Source: Tillandsia leiboldiana
Lineage: Eukaryota; Streptophyta; Magnoliopsida; Poales; Bromeliaceae
NCBI GenBank assembly: GCA_029204045.2
Contig: CM055062.1
Coordinates: 9,357,705-9,421,704 of the forward strand
Length of the DNA stretch: 64,000 nt
Reading direction: 5' to 3'
Each line of letters starts with the position of its first letter. The first letter of the stretch is position 1. A model generated the notes under the pieces. It saw nothing but the letters and a program-made list of their open reading frames with translations. It ran no database searches and was not told the origin of the DNA. The position numbers and the translations under genes were made by a program. Below, in pieces: positions 34,061 to 44,967 of this stretch.

Positions 34061-36393
34061 TTCACCATCGGCGAACATTCGTTCAAGAACAAAACCAACA
34101 AAAATTCAAAACCAAATCCTCGGCGAAATCAAATGGAACCTACGTCGAAGCCGATGATCGAAAACAACGAACAAAACCGACGAACGGAACCGTCAAACCA
34201 AAACCAACGATCAAACATTCAAGAACGAGATTCTAAACGCAAAACTGAAGTATTGATAATAGGGAGACGAGATTCACAACACAAAAAAGAATGATGCTAA
34301 CTAACCTAGCTCTGACGAAGAAGACGACGCGATTACGATCTCTCCGCAATCGCTGGTGTTTCCGGATCCATTCCAGGTCTTGGCGACGTCTCCGGTCTCG
34401 TTCTTCGGCACGCACGACGAGGACGAAGAAAAAAAAGCGATCTTTTAAAAACTAGGGTTTTGCGGTAATCGGGATATAATTATATTTTATTAATAATTTA
34501 TTTCTTTTACCTTTTCATATGTACGCATAAAGAAAAATCCCCATATCCGGTATTTTAAAGATATATTTAACCGATTCCTCGATAAGCGTGCCGATCCTCC
34601 GAACCGTCCCATAACCGTTAGCACGGATCCTGATGCACCAATAACACATAGCGGGTTCCTAGGATGTCAGAACTTACCTTTTTGGACCCGCTAACACTGA
34701 AACCTTCATTCCGGAAGATCCGTCAGTCGGATTTTCGATCCGATCGCATCGTCCTTCTCCGTTTAACGAGCTCTGCCGCAATACGGCAACCGCAACCCAA
34801 AACCAAGCGAACCAAAGCCAAGAAAAACCACCAAAAATAAGCTCAATTCCAAAAGACGTCATCTAGGAAATAATAAAAAGCCAGCGTCATTACAGAAGTC
34901 TACCAGGCCGACACATATATTCTTTTTGGGATATAAATTTGCATTTGACTTTTTTCATTATGAATGTGTTTGGATTCTTATTTTCATTCATGTTGTGTTT
35001 GTATCCATGAATTGTCCAAAAAATTAATAAGACGATGATATGTATTCTCAAGAGTTGAGAATTTGAGATATGTATCATTGGTAATTAATTCCTAAATGCT
35101 CCCAATCGATGGATCATCATAGGGACAATGATTGATCTGGTGAGATTGGTGCACAGGTCGCTTTCCTTTTAGGGTAGACAAGAGTCGAGTCAACAGTGTG
35201 GGGACGCTAGAGAGAATGTGCAGGTGGTTGTTGGAGAAAAAGGGTACTGAGCGTGACCAACAAGAGAAGTCACTTAGTTGTCTATTCACTCGTCAGTCTG
35301 TACAGGTGTTACTGCAGCAATCTGTACGGCATTACTGTAGCAGTCCGTACAATTTTTTAAAATTTTATTTTTTAAGTTTTATAATTTTGATGAGACCAAT
35401 TTTATTTTACTGTAAAATTTGATAAGATCAAATTTTATTTTCAAAATTTATATAGCTTTCACATAAGATGTGAATTCTTGATAAAATCAAGTAGATATTT
35501 TTGCGGATTAAAATTTTGATCAAAATTGTTTGAATTAACTAATTAGTTAATTCAAATGATCGATAAGATCGGTTCGGTTTGGTGATTTGATCACCTATTT
35601 TTCTAAATAGTTGGTAAACGGTTAATAAAAATATCCAAAATTAATTAATGTAATTGTGATGTATGAGATACATATGGGTGATGATCATGGATAGCAACTT
35701 ATTTTTTGTATCGATATGTGATGTATGATGTGTATGCAGATTTTGATAATTTTAAATTTATTTAAATTAAGAACTCTATATTAGGGTTGTTTTGGGTGCC
35801 TATGTGCACTAGCCAATATTATTCGGAGACTTGTGTGTCTTAATAGATTAGAGATAAATATTATCGAATGTAATTAATATAATTTTATTCTTTTATTTGG
35901 TTGCACATCATTGGTTGATTAGTTGCAAACCGATAGCACACAACAAGCCCAAATCGAGACGAGCACCTGATGGCGGTCGGATCAAGGAGTTGATGGTGAT
36001 CGAATCAAGATGTAGCTCCGGATTGGATCAAGTAGTTGAAGACAATCAAACCAATGACGTGTGTGCTTGTAATTTTGACCCTAAGGCCTCGATTCCGGCT
36101 CAGTGGCTCGAGCCTGCATTTTCTTTTTAGATCCATGATCATCACTAGTTATATTATGTTTTTATGCACAGATTATTTTTATTTGCATGCGATGTAAATA
36201 AGTAAAATTAAATATGAGACCTAATTGTTAATCTCCTCACAAATATTAAGTCGAGCGGTCTTCTGCCATTGTAGAAGTGTGAGTGTCTTTTCTGGTGTTG
36301 ACTGGTATGGCTGGTTATAGTGGTCAGTTGCATCGGAAAAACGCAACCACTCTATTAGGATGAGATGCTGGGGGAGTAAAGATAGGGTTGGAA

Positions 36394-36600
36394 CCAATAT
36401 CTGTCAGGTGAGGAACCCATTGACGACTTTGCTTATGTGCTTGAATAGTGGGTCTAACTTAACTAAGAAATGAGGATAATATATGCCAGGTGAGGCCTAC
36501 AAGACATAGAGACCGAAAATCACTGCAATTTGCTTTAGAAACATTGGATAAAAGTTGTCCACTCATTGATTTGCGTGTTGCCAATATCTGTCTGGTGAGG
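36394..36600 (+). promoter_or_regulatory. Thrice-repeated copia leader motif, diverged copy
   Basis: CCAATATCTGTCAGGTGAGG at 36394-36413 and CCAATATCTGTCTGGTGAGG at 36581-36600 flank a weaker middle copy (about 36477-36495, with ATGCCAGGTGAGG). Spacing is about 82 then 105 nt, near the 81 and 108 nt of the young element. Confidence 0.65.
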
Positions 36601-36909
36601 TGATGCGCTAAACATGTGGGACTGCAGTACCCACTTGAAACTCTTGTCACGTTGGATTTTCGTTTCTCTATCCGAGAAGTGTAAGAGACTCAAGAAAATA
36701 GTGGGAGACTAACGTTTGTTTTTAATAGTTCCTAAAACAAAACTTTTAAAACAAATACAAATATCTAATTTGAATTTTTACTTTCTGCAAAATAAGATCT
36801 TTCAATCCTCTTTCTCACATTCTCAAAACTAACCACTTAACCAGAAAAAACTATAAAGACGAGCTTAGGAATTTAAAAATAGTTTTGAGTTCTAAGAAGC
36901 ATAGTTGTG

Positions 36910-37134
36910 TTCTCGACCAGAACTTCCCCGCATTACCAAACCGTCCAACAGCTCATCAAAGGGCAGTCTGCTCATGATCATTATTTAACAATGATCGGAG
37001 ACTTTGAGGAGCTTGAGAAACTAGGCATGAAAATGGATAAGAAATTGCAAGTTGATATGATCCTGCAATCTCTTCCTGATTCATATAGGCAATTTGTTGT
37101 AAACTATCATATGAATAAATTTGACTGCACGAAC
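36910..37134 (+). pseudogene. Copia gag fragment
   Basis: The frame contains DFEELEKLGMKMDKKLQVDM and ILQSLPDSYRQF, matching the gag of the young copia (DIEELEKLGMTMDAELQIDL, ILQSLPDSFSQF). Unlike the young copy, the frame runs on into the expected MNKFDCT. It is interrupted at 37135 by an LTR. Confidence 0.85.
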
Positions 37135-37508
37135 TGTCACACCCCAAGATCGCCAATTTGGACAGTTCGGGCACGCCAACAGACCCGCCAATCGGGCATG
37201 ACCTCTCTATACCCGAAAGGAACGGAACAACCATCTCAATGAATACGAGTAATCAATGAGGTACAATATCAGAGTATAAAACTACTAAACTAAAACTGCT
37301 AAACTAAAACTTTCATTCATTTAAACAAAATAATTTAACATGCTTCTGAAAGTGAAGTATAAGAGTGAACCACAAAATATAGAGTTAATTACATTTTTCT
37401 CTCAACATGTATTTAACATTAATTACAATATTTATCTCTTTCCTCACAATACATAGTTCACTCGAATGCCCAAAAAGGTAAAGGTACTGTTAGACCTTCT
37501 AGGTGTGG
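37135..37508 (-). mobile_element. LTR fragment, minus orientation
   Basis: Starts TGTCACACCCCAAG and continues with CCAACAGACCCGCC, the layout seen at the other gypsy LTR 3' ends read on the minus strand. It interrupts copia gag. Its further extent is unclear because a plus-sense LTR start abuts it. Confidence 0.55.
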
Positions 37509-38503
37509 TGTCCCGGTTTTTCCATACGACTTGACTAGGTGGTCGGCGGTGAGAAAACACCTATTATTGGTGTATCGAGCCCGTTGTGCATCAAACGGAT
37601 GCCAAAAAAGGACTCAGCGTGCGAAAACGTTAAAAATCGGCTATTTTCGGACTTACTGGGCCTTCGGGCCGAATTATTAAGTGGGTCGGTCCACGACCCA
37701 CTTCCGCGTGCACCGGGACCAACGGAAACGCGCATAGGGACGCGTGGCACGCGTGGATTGGTTGGTCAACGCCCACGAGACAGGGCGTGCTCCGCGCCGG
37801 GCGCGGCGAATCGTGGACCGCGCCAGCCACGTGTCGCCCACCCATTGGCGGGCGCAGCGACCCGGCTGGCCCGACGTGAACCGCGGAGCATGCTTCCCGT
37901 CGTGGACCGCGCTGCCACGCGGCGCGGCGTGATTGGCGGGCGCGCGTGCGCGGGGAGCCCGGGGCGCGGAGCAGGCCACGTGGCGCGCTGTGGGGTTTTT
38001 GGGCGCGCACAGTAGTGGGCTGGGCCGGATTCGGGCGCTCGATTCCTGTGCCCGAATCCGGATCCTCCTTTAGTGTGGGCTTGGATTATAAATAGCCCAT
38101 TTGGGCTTTGTTTTTGGGCTTTTCTTCTGTGTTTCTGAGCCCATTTTTCGACAGGAGTTCCACCTTCGAGTCTTCTTCGACTTTTGGGATCCCGGAGATT
38201 TTTGGGAGTCGTGCCATCTGCGTTCTTCTCGACATCGCAAGCTTCGACGCACCTTTGATACCGAGTTTTTTTCGTCGACGCTTTTTTCGCGAGCTCCCCA
38301 GGACTGACGGGAGGGTGTTTTTGGATGATTTTCATGGCATCGGTTTCACGAGAGGTAGATCTTCGTTTTTCGTACCTTCCGCTTATCTCAGTTTTGGGTT
38401 TTTATTGGGATTTCTGGAACATCTTTGAACCTCTTTTCTTGCTGCTGGTTTTCCTAGACAGCAGAGCTTGTTCGATTTTTATCTCTGCGCTCGGTTATCG
38501 GAT
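37509..38503 (+). mobile_element. 5' part of a plus-sense gypsy LTR (U3)
   Basis: Starting about TGTCCCGG, it aligns with the reverse complement of the end of the intact gypsy LTR, for example AACACCTATTATTGGTGTAT against AACACCTATCATTGGTGTAT. It contains CACGTG boxes, palindromes and a TATA box. At 38504 it is cut by another LTR, so only the promoter part remains. Confidence 0.7.
37679..38095 (+). promoter_or_regulatory. LTR promoter: palindromes, CACGTG boxes, TATA
   Basis: TATA box ATTATAAATAG at 38085-38095. A 12-bp perfect inverted repeat (38025-38036 and 38050-38061, arm GCCCGAATCCGG) lies 25 bp upstream. CACGTG boxes sit at 37828 and 37977. A 10-bp inverted repeat lies at 37679-37703. 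The layout parallels the intact gypsy LTR. Confidence 0.5.
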
Positions 38504-39267
38504 TGTCACGCCTCGGAGGTTCTAAATAAGCGAAAAAGCGTATACATTTTTCTCTTTTTTTTTTTTTTTTTTTTTGAAAACTTCATCCTCCGGTGCGCGC
38601 CAGACCTGCCACATATACAAATTCACCCTGCGAATAGACGGAGTCTCCTCTGTATATGCACGGCGTCACAATCACAGCATTCACTTTAACCACGCTAGTG
38701 CACATAAGTAAAGGAAAGCAAAGACCACATTGCATCGGGAATTAAAGAGGCTGACTAACTTTGAAAGGATAAATTCACAGGGTTTTTAAAAACGGTGCCC
38801 ACACGACACCTATGTTTTTCAAAACATTTTCGCAATCCATAAATCCACAGGGTTTTAAAAACGGTGCCCACCCGACACCTATGTTTTCAAAACAATTTCG
38901 CAAAGCTTTTTCAGTTATTTGCAACCGGCCGGCCAGCAAGTAATAGAATAAAACAGTCATCCACATGAATACGAAACCATCCCAACATCCACATCAACCA
39001 TACAGAGGTATCAACTCACATAAGCTACTAACCCAAATGAAATAAACAAAAAGCAGGTAAATAAGTTCTTAGCCCTGAATAGGGCCACCGTCCTTAATTT
39101 GCGGCCTCACCGTCACCCCAGCTCTCACCCCTGACTGAACCTGTCACAACGTGGGGAGTCAGTGACACAGAGAGTAAAGTAAAACATGCTGTAAAGACTG
39201 TAAATAAAACAAACCGAAAGAACCGGAGCATCCGCACCCCTCATCGTGCAGTCAATAGTAACCCCCC

Positions 39268-39443
39268 TGTACAAACCAGACCGAGCACCTGCCTCGGCAA
39301 ACCACACCGCTCGTACAAACCAGACTGAGCACCTGCCTCGGCAAATCACACTGCTCGTACAAACCAGGCCGAGCACCTGCCTCGCCAAACCACACCGCTC
39401 GTACAAACCAGGCCGAGCACCTGCCTCGGCAAACCACACCGCT
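39268..39443. repeat. 44-bp tandem repeat, four copies
   Basis: Units built on GTACAAACCAGGCCGAGCAC and CTGCCTCGGCAAACC, with few differences. Related single or double units occur at the equivalent place in other LTRs (17460-17525 and 53515-53570). Confidence 0.9.
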
Positions 39444-39919
39444 CTCATCTTGGCGCCTTTAACCCCCCACCTGCGGGGGCCCCCACTACGTCACCTTGTG
39501 GGGTACACGGGTCAACATACCACCCTTCCAGAAAAGTACACCCACGCGGTGGCCAAACCGCGGGTGTGCGTGTAAGCAACCTCGAGCATCATACCCGAAC
39601 ATGATGTAATATATAGCACCGCAACACTCGATCGCCACAGATAACAGTGATAATAGTCCACAAACATAAACAGGGAATAACAGGATTTTAACATGCATAT
39701 ACTTTACCCTTACAGCATTACCCTTCGTTCTAGACCATGAAAGTGTCGAGAAAGGTACCCACCTTAGCGTGCGTCGACCGGACACTCGGACTCGTCCTGC
39801 GTCCTCGTGTGACTCCGGAACCTAAAAAGTCCCCCAAAGAAAAGCATCAGTGACACTAAAACTGACCACCTCGAAATAATCGCAAAACGAATCGAACCCG
39901 TCCCATAAAAGTGGCTCCA

Positions 39920-40640
39920 GGGACCCGGCGGCGGAGCCACTCCGCGCTGCGTGCGGCATCCCAGCGCAGCACCAGCCCGCGCGGGCGCGCACTGACTGCG
40001 GGCAGCCCTGCCAGCGGGCTGCCCCGCGCGGATGCCTGCAGGCGCGGGCGGCCCCGTGTGGCACCAGCCCGCGCGGGCGCCCTGCCTGCAGGCGCGGGCG
40101 GCCCCGCGCGGCACCAGCCCGCGCGAGCGCCCCGCCTGCGGGCGGCCCCAAGCGGCACCAGCCCGCGCGGGTGCCCTGCCTACAGGCGCGGGCGGCACCG
40201 CGCTGGCGCCCCGCCTGCGGGCGGCCCCGCGCGGATCCCTACGGGCCAGGGCGGCCCCATGCGGCACCAGCCCGAACGGGCGCCCCGCCTGCGGGCGGCC
40301 CCGCGCAGCACCAGCTCGCGCGGGCGCCCCGCCTGCGGGCGGCCCCGCACTGCACCAGCCCGCGCGGGCGCCCTGCCTGCAGGCGCGGGCGCACTGCCTA
40401 CAGGCGCGGGCGGCCCCGCGGGGCACTAGCCCTTGCGGGCGCCCCGCCTGCGGGCGGCCCCGCGCGGCACAAGCCCGCGCGGGTGCCCTGCCTACAGGTG
40501 CGAGCGGCACCAGCCCGCGTGGGCGCCCCGCCTGTGTGCGGCCCCGCGTGGCACCAACCCGTGCGGGCGCCCTCTGCGGCCAGGCCCTCGCGGTGGCGGC
40601 GGCGGCAGCAGTGGCGACGGCGGCGGCACAAGCCAAAAAA
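39920..40640. repeat. GC-rich palindromic minisatellite, about 45-bp unit
   Basis: Around sixteen variable units built on ACCAGCCCGCGCGGGCGCC and CGCCTGCGGGCGGCCCCGCG. Each unit contains self-complementary CCCGCGCGGG cores. A 290-residue frame crosses it on the minus strand (39764-40636), and other long frames on the plus strand. All are Ala/Gly/Arg/Pro repeats forced by composition and I reject them as genes. Confidence 0.9.
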
Positions 40641-41229
40641 ACTCACCCACGATCCCTACGTGGCTACCGAAAGAAAACCCAACACGAAAATTGAAACAAA
40701 CGCGGACCGCTCACCTTGATCTCGCGGAAGGGAGAGGAAGAAGAAGGGTCACCCGTTCCTCGCAGGCGATGGTGCTCCGGTCCCGTTCTCCGCCTCAGGT
40801 ACGCTTGATCAACAACGTCGATGGAAAACCCCTCCCTCTTTCTCTCGGTCTAGGGTTCGCCCATCGCGTTCCTTGGAAAGAGAGAAAATGTGGGATTTTC
40901 GAGTTCTCCCCCGTACGCACCCGATCCAAAAAAACCAAATAATAAAATAAAATAAAATAATAAAAATAAACCCTTAGTCGTTTGAAATTTGAACAAGGGG
41001 TCCAGATTACCTCGAAAAGCGTGCCGATCGCCAGCATGGATTCTGATGCACCTTAACGAATAGGGAACTTCAAAACTCTTTTCCGGGAGATCAAGGAGTC
41101 GGAATTCAAATCCGATCGTGCCACCATTCACCGTTTTGCGAGCTCAAGCACCTAAAAATACCCGCAAATACCGACGATCAGCCCAGGAATTCACGAGTTT
41201 TCAACCCCCTAACAACTAGTTAATTCAAA

Positions 41230-41735
41230 TGTCACGCCCCGGAGGTTCTAAAGCAGCGGAAAATGTATACATTTTTTTTTCTTTAAATGAACCTTGCCTC
41301 CGGTGCGCGCCAGACCCGCCACATATACAAATTCACTCCCCAACCGGGCGGAGTCTCCTTTGTATATGTACGGCGTTCCGAGCACGATTAGTACTTTAAC
41401 CATGCAATCATTGAGCAATAATCAGAAGAGATCACACCTAACCATACAATCATAATCACCACACTTTTTGAAAGGATAAATCCATAGGTTTGAAAGACGG
41501 TGTCCACACGATACCCGATTTTACAAAACGTTTTCGCAATCTCTTTTACGCGGCAAAATTGCATGAAAAGATAAATCCACGGGTTTAGAAATCAGCGCCC
41601 ACACGGCACTTGATTTGAAAACGCTTTTGAAACAATGTTTATATTTGAAAACGAGCCGCATTCATAAATCTCCACAATCACAGATATAAGAGATCTCAAT
41701 CCAACATCCACAATACACCAATCACAAGCAATCTT
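41230..41735 (-). mobile_element. 3' LTR of a decayed gypsy element, first piece
   Basis: Starts TGTCACGCCCCGGAGG. It is cut at 41735 by the intact gypsy element, whose duplication ATCTT marks the joint, and continues at 53259. The pieces total 3632 bp. Confidence 0.85.
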
Positions 41736-44700
41736 TGTCGCGCCCCGGGGTCGATACTGCGCCCCGGGCTCGTCAACAGATCCGCCGCCCATATGGGAAG
41801 CCCCGTATAGGCGTAGCGACTAACCTGCAAAGAAACATCTACACTAGCAGATATCAGAGCTGAAATAGTAAAAGCTGAAATAAAAGACATAAAATATAAC
41901 TACAACTCCCAAGTATACAGACCAACCTCACGAGAACACAAGAGTCTCTCAGAAAAGCAGGAAAGAAAGGTACAACTCAAAACCTCACTACAAAGTCACT
42001 CGACATAGCACACACCAAAATAGTACAGGGGTACATCTACTCACACACTGAAGATGACAGGAAGGGAACTATCTCGCGACTCCCTTACCTCGGTCTGAAG
42101 GAGCTGGATCAGCAACAAGAGCTGCAGGAACCGGAGCAGAAGTCCCTGGGGAGAAGACACCACGACGGGTGTGAGAACTACATCCCACAGTAGTCTCAGT
42201 GGGTGCCGCCAACAAGCCCGACGGTCTGCCCACTAAGTCTACCAGAGGCAAAAAGTAACATATGCAGTGCTGTATGGAAAGCTGGGAAAAGTAACTCTAC
42301 AGCTACTATGCCTCTAACTAGATGCTCAAAAGTGGAACAGAAAGACATGATGCCACAACTAACTCTCCTCCCTGATCACCCAATCTAAACTGACTGCCTC
42401 ATCGGGTCCAGTCAAACCTGCGCCAACCTACTGCCGTTACGTCCCGGAGGAGCGGACTTACGTAGGACGTCCATGGCTGCCAACAAAAGCACAGCCAGAG
42501 GGACAAATGCAACAACAAGTCGCGAAAGAACATCTCAAACTCACGCCGGTATAACAACCCGGTCTCGCCTACTCCGGAGTGGCACTCGAGGGGAGCGACC
42601 CGCTCGAGTCAAAGTAACCCATAACAAGTATCTCTGTAAAGTATCTCTGTAAAGCTCAAATGTGGCTCATGCAGGCTATGATCCAAATCCTCGATCAACA
42701 AGATCGGCTAACAAACAAATCACTGACTCACTCACTGGCTGGAATCTACACAGCTGAGACTCACTATCACTCTGACAGCTCCCAGGAACCCAGGTCTACC
42801 ATCACTATCACTCTCCCAAAGAAATCGGATCTACAGACTGCTATCGACTCCACTCGGTCCCCAGACACGAGTGCAAATGCATCCCACAACCACCCGACCT
42901 CTCGGCCCACAACTCGGGCGAGGAAAAGCTAAGTCCATAGTGAAATGAAGTATCGTGATGTGGAATGTCTAGAGCAATAAAAACCTAGCCCAAGTTGGAG
43001 TTTTCTACAGACTGGCTGAACAAGATGCATATGACAGGGGTGCTAGGTCAAGTTCCAAGATTTCACTACTTAACATAAAGTAGGAACCAAAAGATTCAAC
43101 AACTGATATACAAGATACAACATACAGTTTTACACATGCAATTACTCCAATTTCTAACATGCATGATCCTACACACATAGAATTAGTACACAGTCCAGAG
43201 TTCTTGGAAGCAAGGTCACCCACCTGAACACGCTAACTGTCCAAGGTTGTATAGCTAAAAGTCCAGAAACAGCCAAAACACAGTATCCACCAAGCTAGCA
43301 ACACGGTAGCAATGCTCACAATCTCCTGGGTACAAAACATAATCCAAGATTACACTTTAATCCACAAAATCCCAAGTTCCCAAAAATCTGTGATGAACAG
43401 TCCCTAAAACACGAAATATCCACCTGAAAATCATCTTCCAAAAATTCTAATAAAAATGTGACGGCGATCCTCGCGACGAGTAGATGTCGATAGACTCCTA
43501 AATCGTTGAAATCCGATGTCCGGTTGAGGAGATAAAAATCCGACAAGTAGGTGCTGTCCAAACCATCCATCAGCCGGAAAGGGGGTTAAAAACGTACCCA
43601 AAACCCCAAGAAAAGCTCAGTTCCAGAAAAAGTGTCCAACACAAAAGTTGTATAGTTACCTCCTACGAAACCGTCGCCGCAGAAATCGTCCAAAAATACC
43701 GTCAGGGTAGCTCTGTAGACCTCCCAGACTGAAATGCGACGAAAATGGTCCTCCTACAGGAAATCGCCGCTCCGCACCCCGATGCAGAAGTCGCCGTCAT
43801 CGCGGCCTCCAAAAATCCTGAGCTTCCGTCAAAAGATGCACAAGAGGAAGAGGAAGAATTTTGGTAAAGGGCTCAGGAGCTAAAAGCTTCGGGAAAGGCC
43901 TCAAAAATGAGGCCCAAGTTACCTATTTATAGGCTACAGCAGAAAAAACTAAAAAGTCCAAGTATTGGGCTCTCGGCCCAAACAAATCGGGCGCCCGAAT
44001 CATTCGGGCGCCTACAGTGTTGGGCCCGGCCCAACACTGTGCGCGCCCGGATCGATCCGGTGCCGCCACGTGTCCTCCCGAACAAGGGATAGCGGTGCGG
44101 GGCCACCCGATGGCCGCCACGTGTCCGGCCCCGCGCTCCCCGCGGCCGGCGCACATGCTCCCACCAATCATGGCGCGCCACGTGCAGCGCGGTCCACGGC
44201 AGCGACCATGGGCCGCGGTTCACGGCGGCCCACCCGGGTCGCTGCGCCCGCCAACCAGCGGGCGACACGTGGCCCGGCGGGTCCATCGTGCGCCGCGCCC
44301 GACGCGGTCCACGCGCTGTCGCGCGTGCGTTGACCCGCCAACTGGCGTCTGCCACGTGGCACTGTGCCGCGTCGCATACGCCAGGTGCGCATGGACCGAC
44401 CAACCAGAAGAAGCCACGTGGCCCGCCCGGTCCACTGCACCAACCGCGCGCCCCCGTGGACCGAGTAGCGTGAGCCCGCTAATGGGCAGCCGCCACGTGT
44501 CCAGTCGCCGGTCCATGCACCAGCGCCCAAGCTCTGTGGACCGAGCGGTATGCGCCGGCCCAATCAGAAGCTGCCACGTGGCAGGGGCTGGTCCACGGCT
44601 GTTCACATGCACCGAAACGCGTGAAAAACTTCCGGGAGTCCGTTTTTGGGCATCCGGACTCAGAATTTAACAAGCAAATAGCCATCTTCAAGCGTTTTTC

Positions 44701-44907
44701 CGTGCTGAATCCATTTCCGACCTCTGTTTGGCCTAATTCTTTTTCGAAATTTCGGCAAACCCAGCCGAAAGCCAACACAGCAAGTAATATCACACAGGGT
44801 CCATCTGTGGCTTCCTATTGATGCACCATGGGCCAGATACACCAATGATAGGTGTTCTAACAGTGGATTCATCGGAAGAACGTTGCATGGGCACCAGGGC
44901 CACTACA
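41736..44907 (-). mobile_element. 3' LTR of the Tekay-type element
   Basis: TGTCGCGCC...CCACTACA. The first bases differ from the 5' copy (TGTCACG). The promoter region is at 43923-44580 and an intron-like stretch at 41825-42088. Confidence 0.93.
43923..44580 (-). promoter_or_regulatory. LTR promoter: TATA, two palindromes, eight CACGTG boxes
   Basis: On the minus strand CTATAAATAG (43923-43932) is a strong TATA box. Upstream lie two adjacent perfect inverted repeats: 11-bp arms at 43990-44012 and 13-bp arms at 44014-44040 (arm ACAGTGTTGGGCC). Then eight CACGTG hexamers at 44067, 44118, 44179, 44266, 44353, 44415, 44494 and 44575. TGGGCC resembles plant TCP/site II elements. The layout is seen; function is inferred. 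Confidence 0.6.
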
Positions 44908-44919
44908 TCCTCCCCCACT
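44908..44919 (-). other. Polypurine tract of the Tekay-type element
   Basis: On the minus strand AGTGGGGGAGGA directly precedes the LTR start TGTAGTGG. Confidence 0.85.
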
Positions 44920-44967
44920 AAAAGGAAGTTTTGTCCTCGAAACAAAGTAAAGTAGAACAGACGTACC

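Larger units (their letters stand above)
16739..34894 (-). mobile_element. Large non-autonomous LTR element (LARD-like), with nested copia
   Basis: It is bounded by TGTCACGCC...ATTACA termini and the 5-bp duplication GAAGT at 16734-16738 and 34895-34899. LTR 1 is 16739-17692 plus 26955-29378 (3378 bp without the copia insertion); LTR 2 is 31572-34894 (3323 bp). The primer binding site (31552-31563) and polypurine tract (29379-29395) give minus orientation. The 2.2 kb interior has no gag or pol, so it would need enzymes in trans, as for plant LARD elements. The LTRs differ at many positions, so it is older than the copia element inside it. Confidence 0.88.
31572..34894 (-). mobile_element. 5' LTR of the LARD-like element (unoccupied copy)
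   Basis: 3323 bp, starts TGTCACGCCCTGGG and ends GCGTCATTACA. It holds the empty copia target site at 32528-32532. Its 48-bp minisatellite (33970-34060) has fewer units than LTR 1, accounting for part of the length difference. Confidence 0.92.
34900..37134 (+). mobile_element. Plus-strand copia relic: LTR part, leader, gag fragment
   Basis: From 34900 to about 35300 it aligns with the reverse complement of the young copia LTR, including GTGTGGGGAC, GTGCAGGTGGTTGTT and CTGAGCGTGACCAA. Most of the LTR 3' half is then missing. Leader sequence follows with GATGATCATGGATAGCAAC near 35682 and CTGAGCC-type blocks near 36100. Three copies of the leader motif lie at 36394-36600 and a gag fragment at 36910-37134. 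It is cut at 37135 by another LTR. No pol remains. Confidence 0.75.
38504..41229 (-). mobile_element. GC-rich LTR, minus orientation, probably a 3' LTR
   Basis: Starts TGTCACGCCTCGGAGG and parallels the LTR at 41230 and the LARD-like LTR in block order, including GGGAGTCAGTGACAC and GGTACCCACCTT. The end is uncertain. CAACCCCCTAACA near 41201-41213 resembles the polypurine tract next to the LARD-like LTR, so the LTR may end near 41193 with a short piece of interior before the next insertion at 41230. The stretch contains two tandem arrays and no gene. Confidence 0.6.

Noticed and set aside
33494..34294. A 266-residue plus-strand open frame in the LARD-like LTR
   Set aside because: Lies across GC-rich tandem repeats and is not preserved as a comparable frame in the other LTR copy; a composition effect.
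39764..40636. A 290-residue minus-strand open frame, plus several long plus-strand frames
   Set aside because: It is an Ala/Arg/Gly/Pro repeat from a GC-rich minisatellite that is open in most frames on both strands; no domain or codon bias.
41211..41231. TAGTTAATTCAAATG matching 15 bases in the copia relic near 35553, considered as evidence of a shared insertion target
   Set aside because: Flanking sequence on both sides differs; likely chance in AT-rich DNA.
42069..42251. Small frames (60-90 residues) duplicated exactly at 50412-51566
   Set aside because: Identity is explained by the two LTRs of one element, not by coding constraint.
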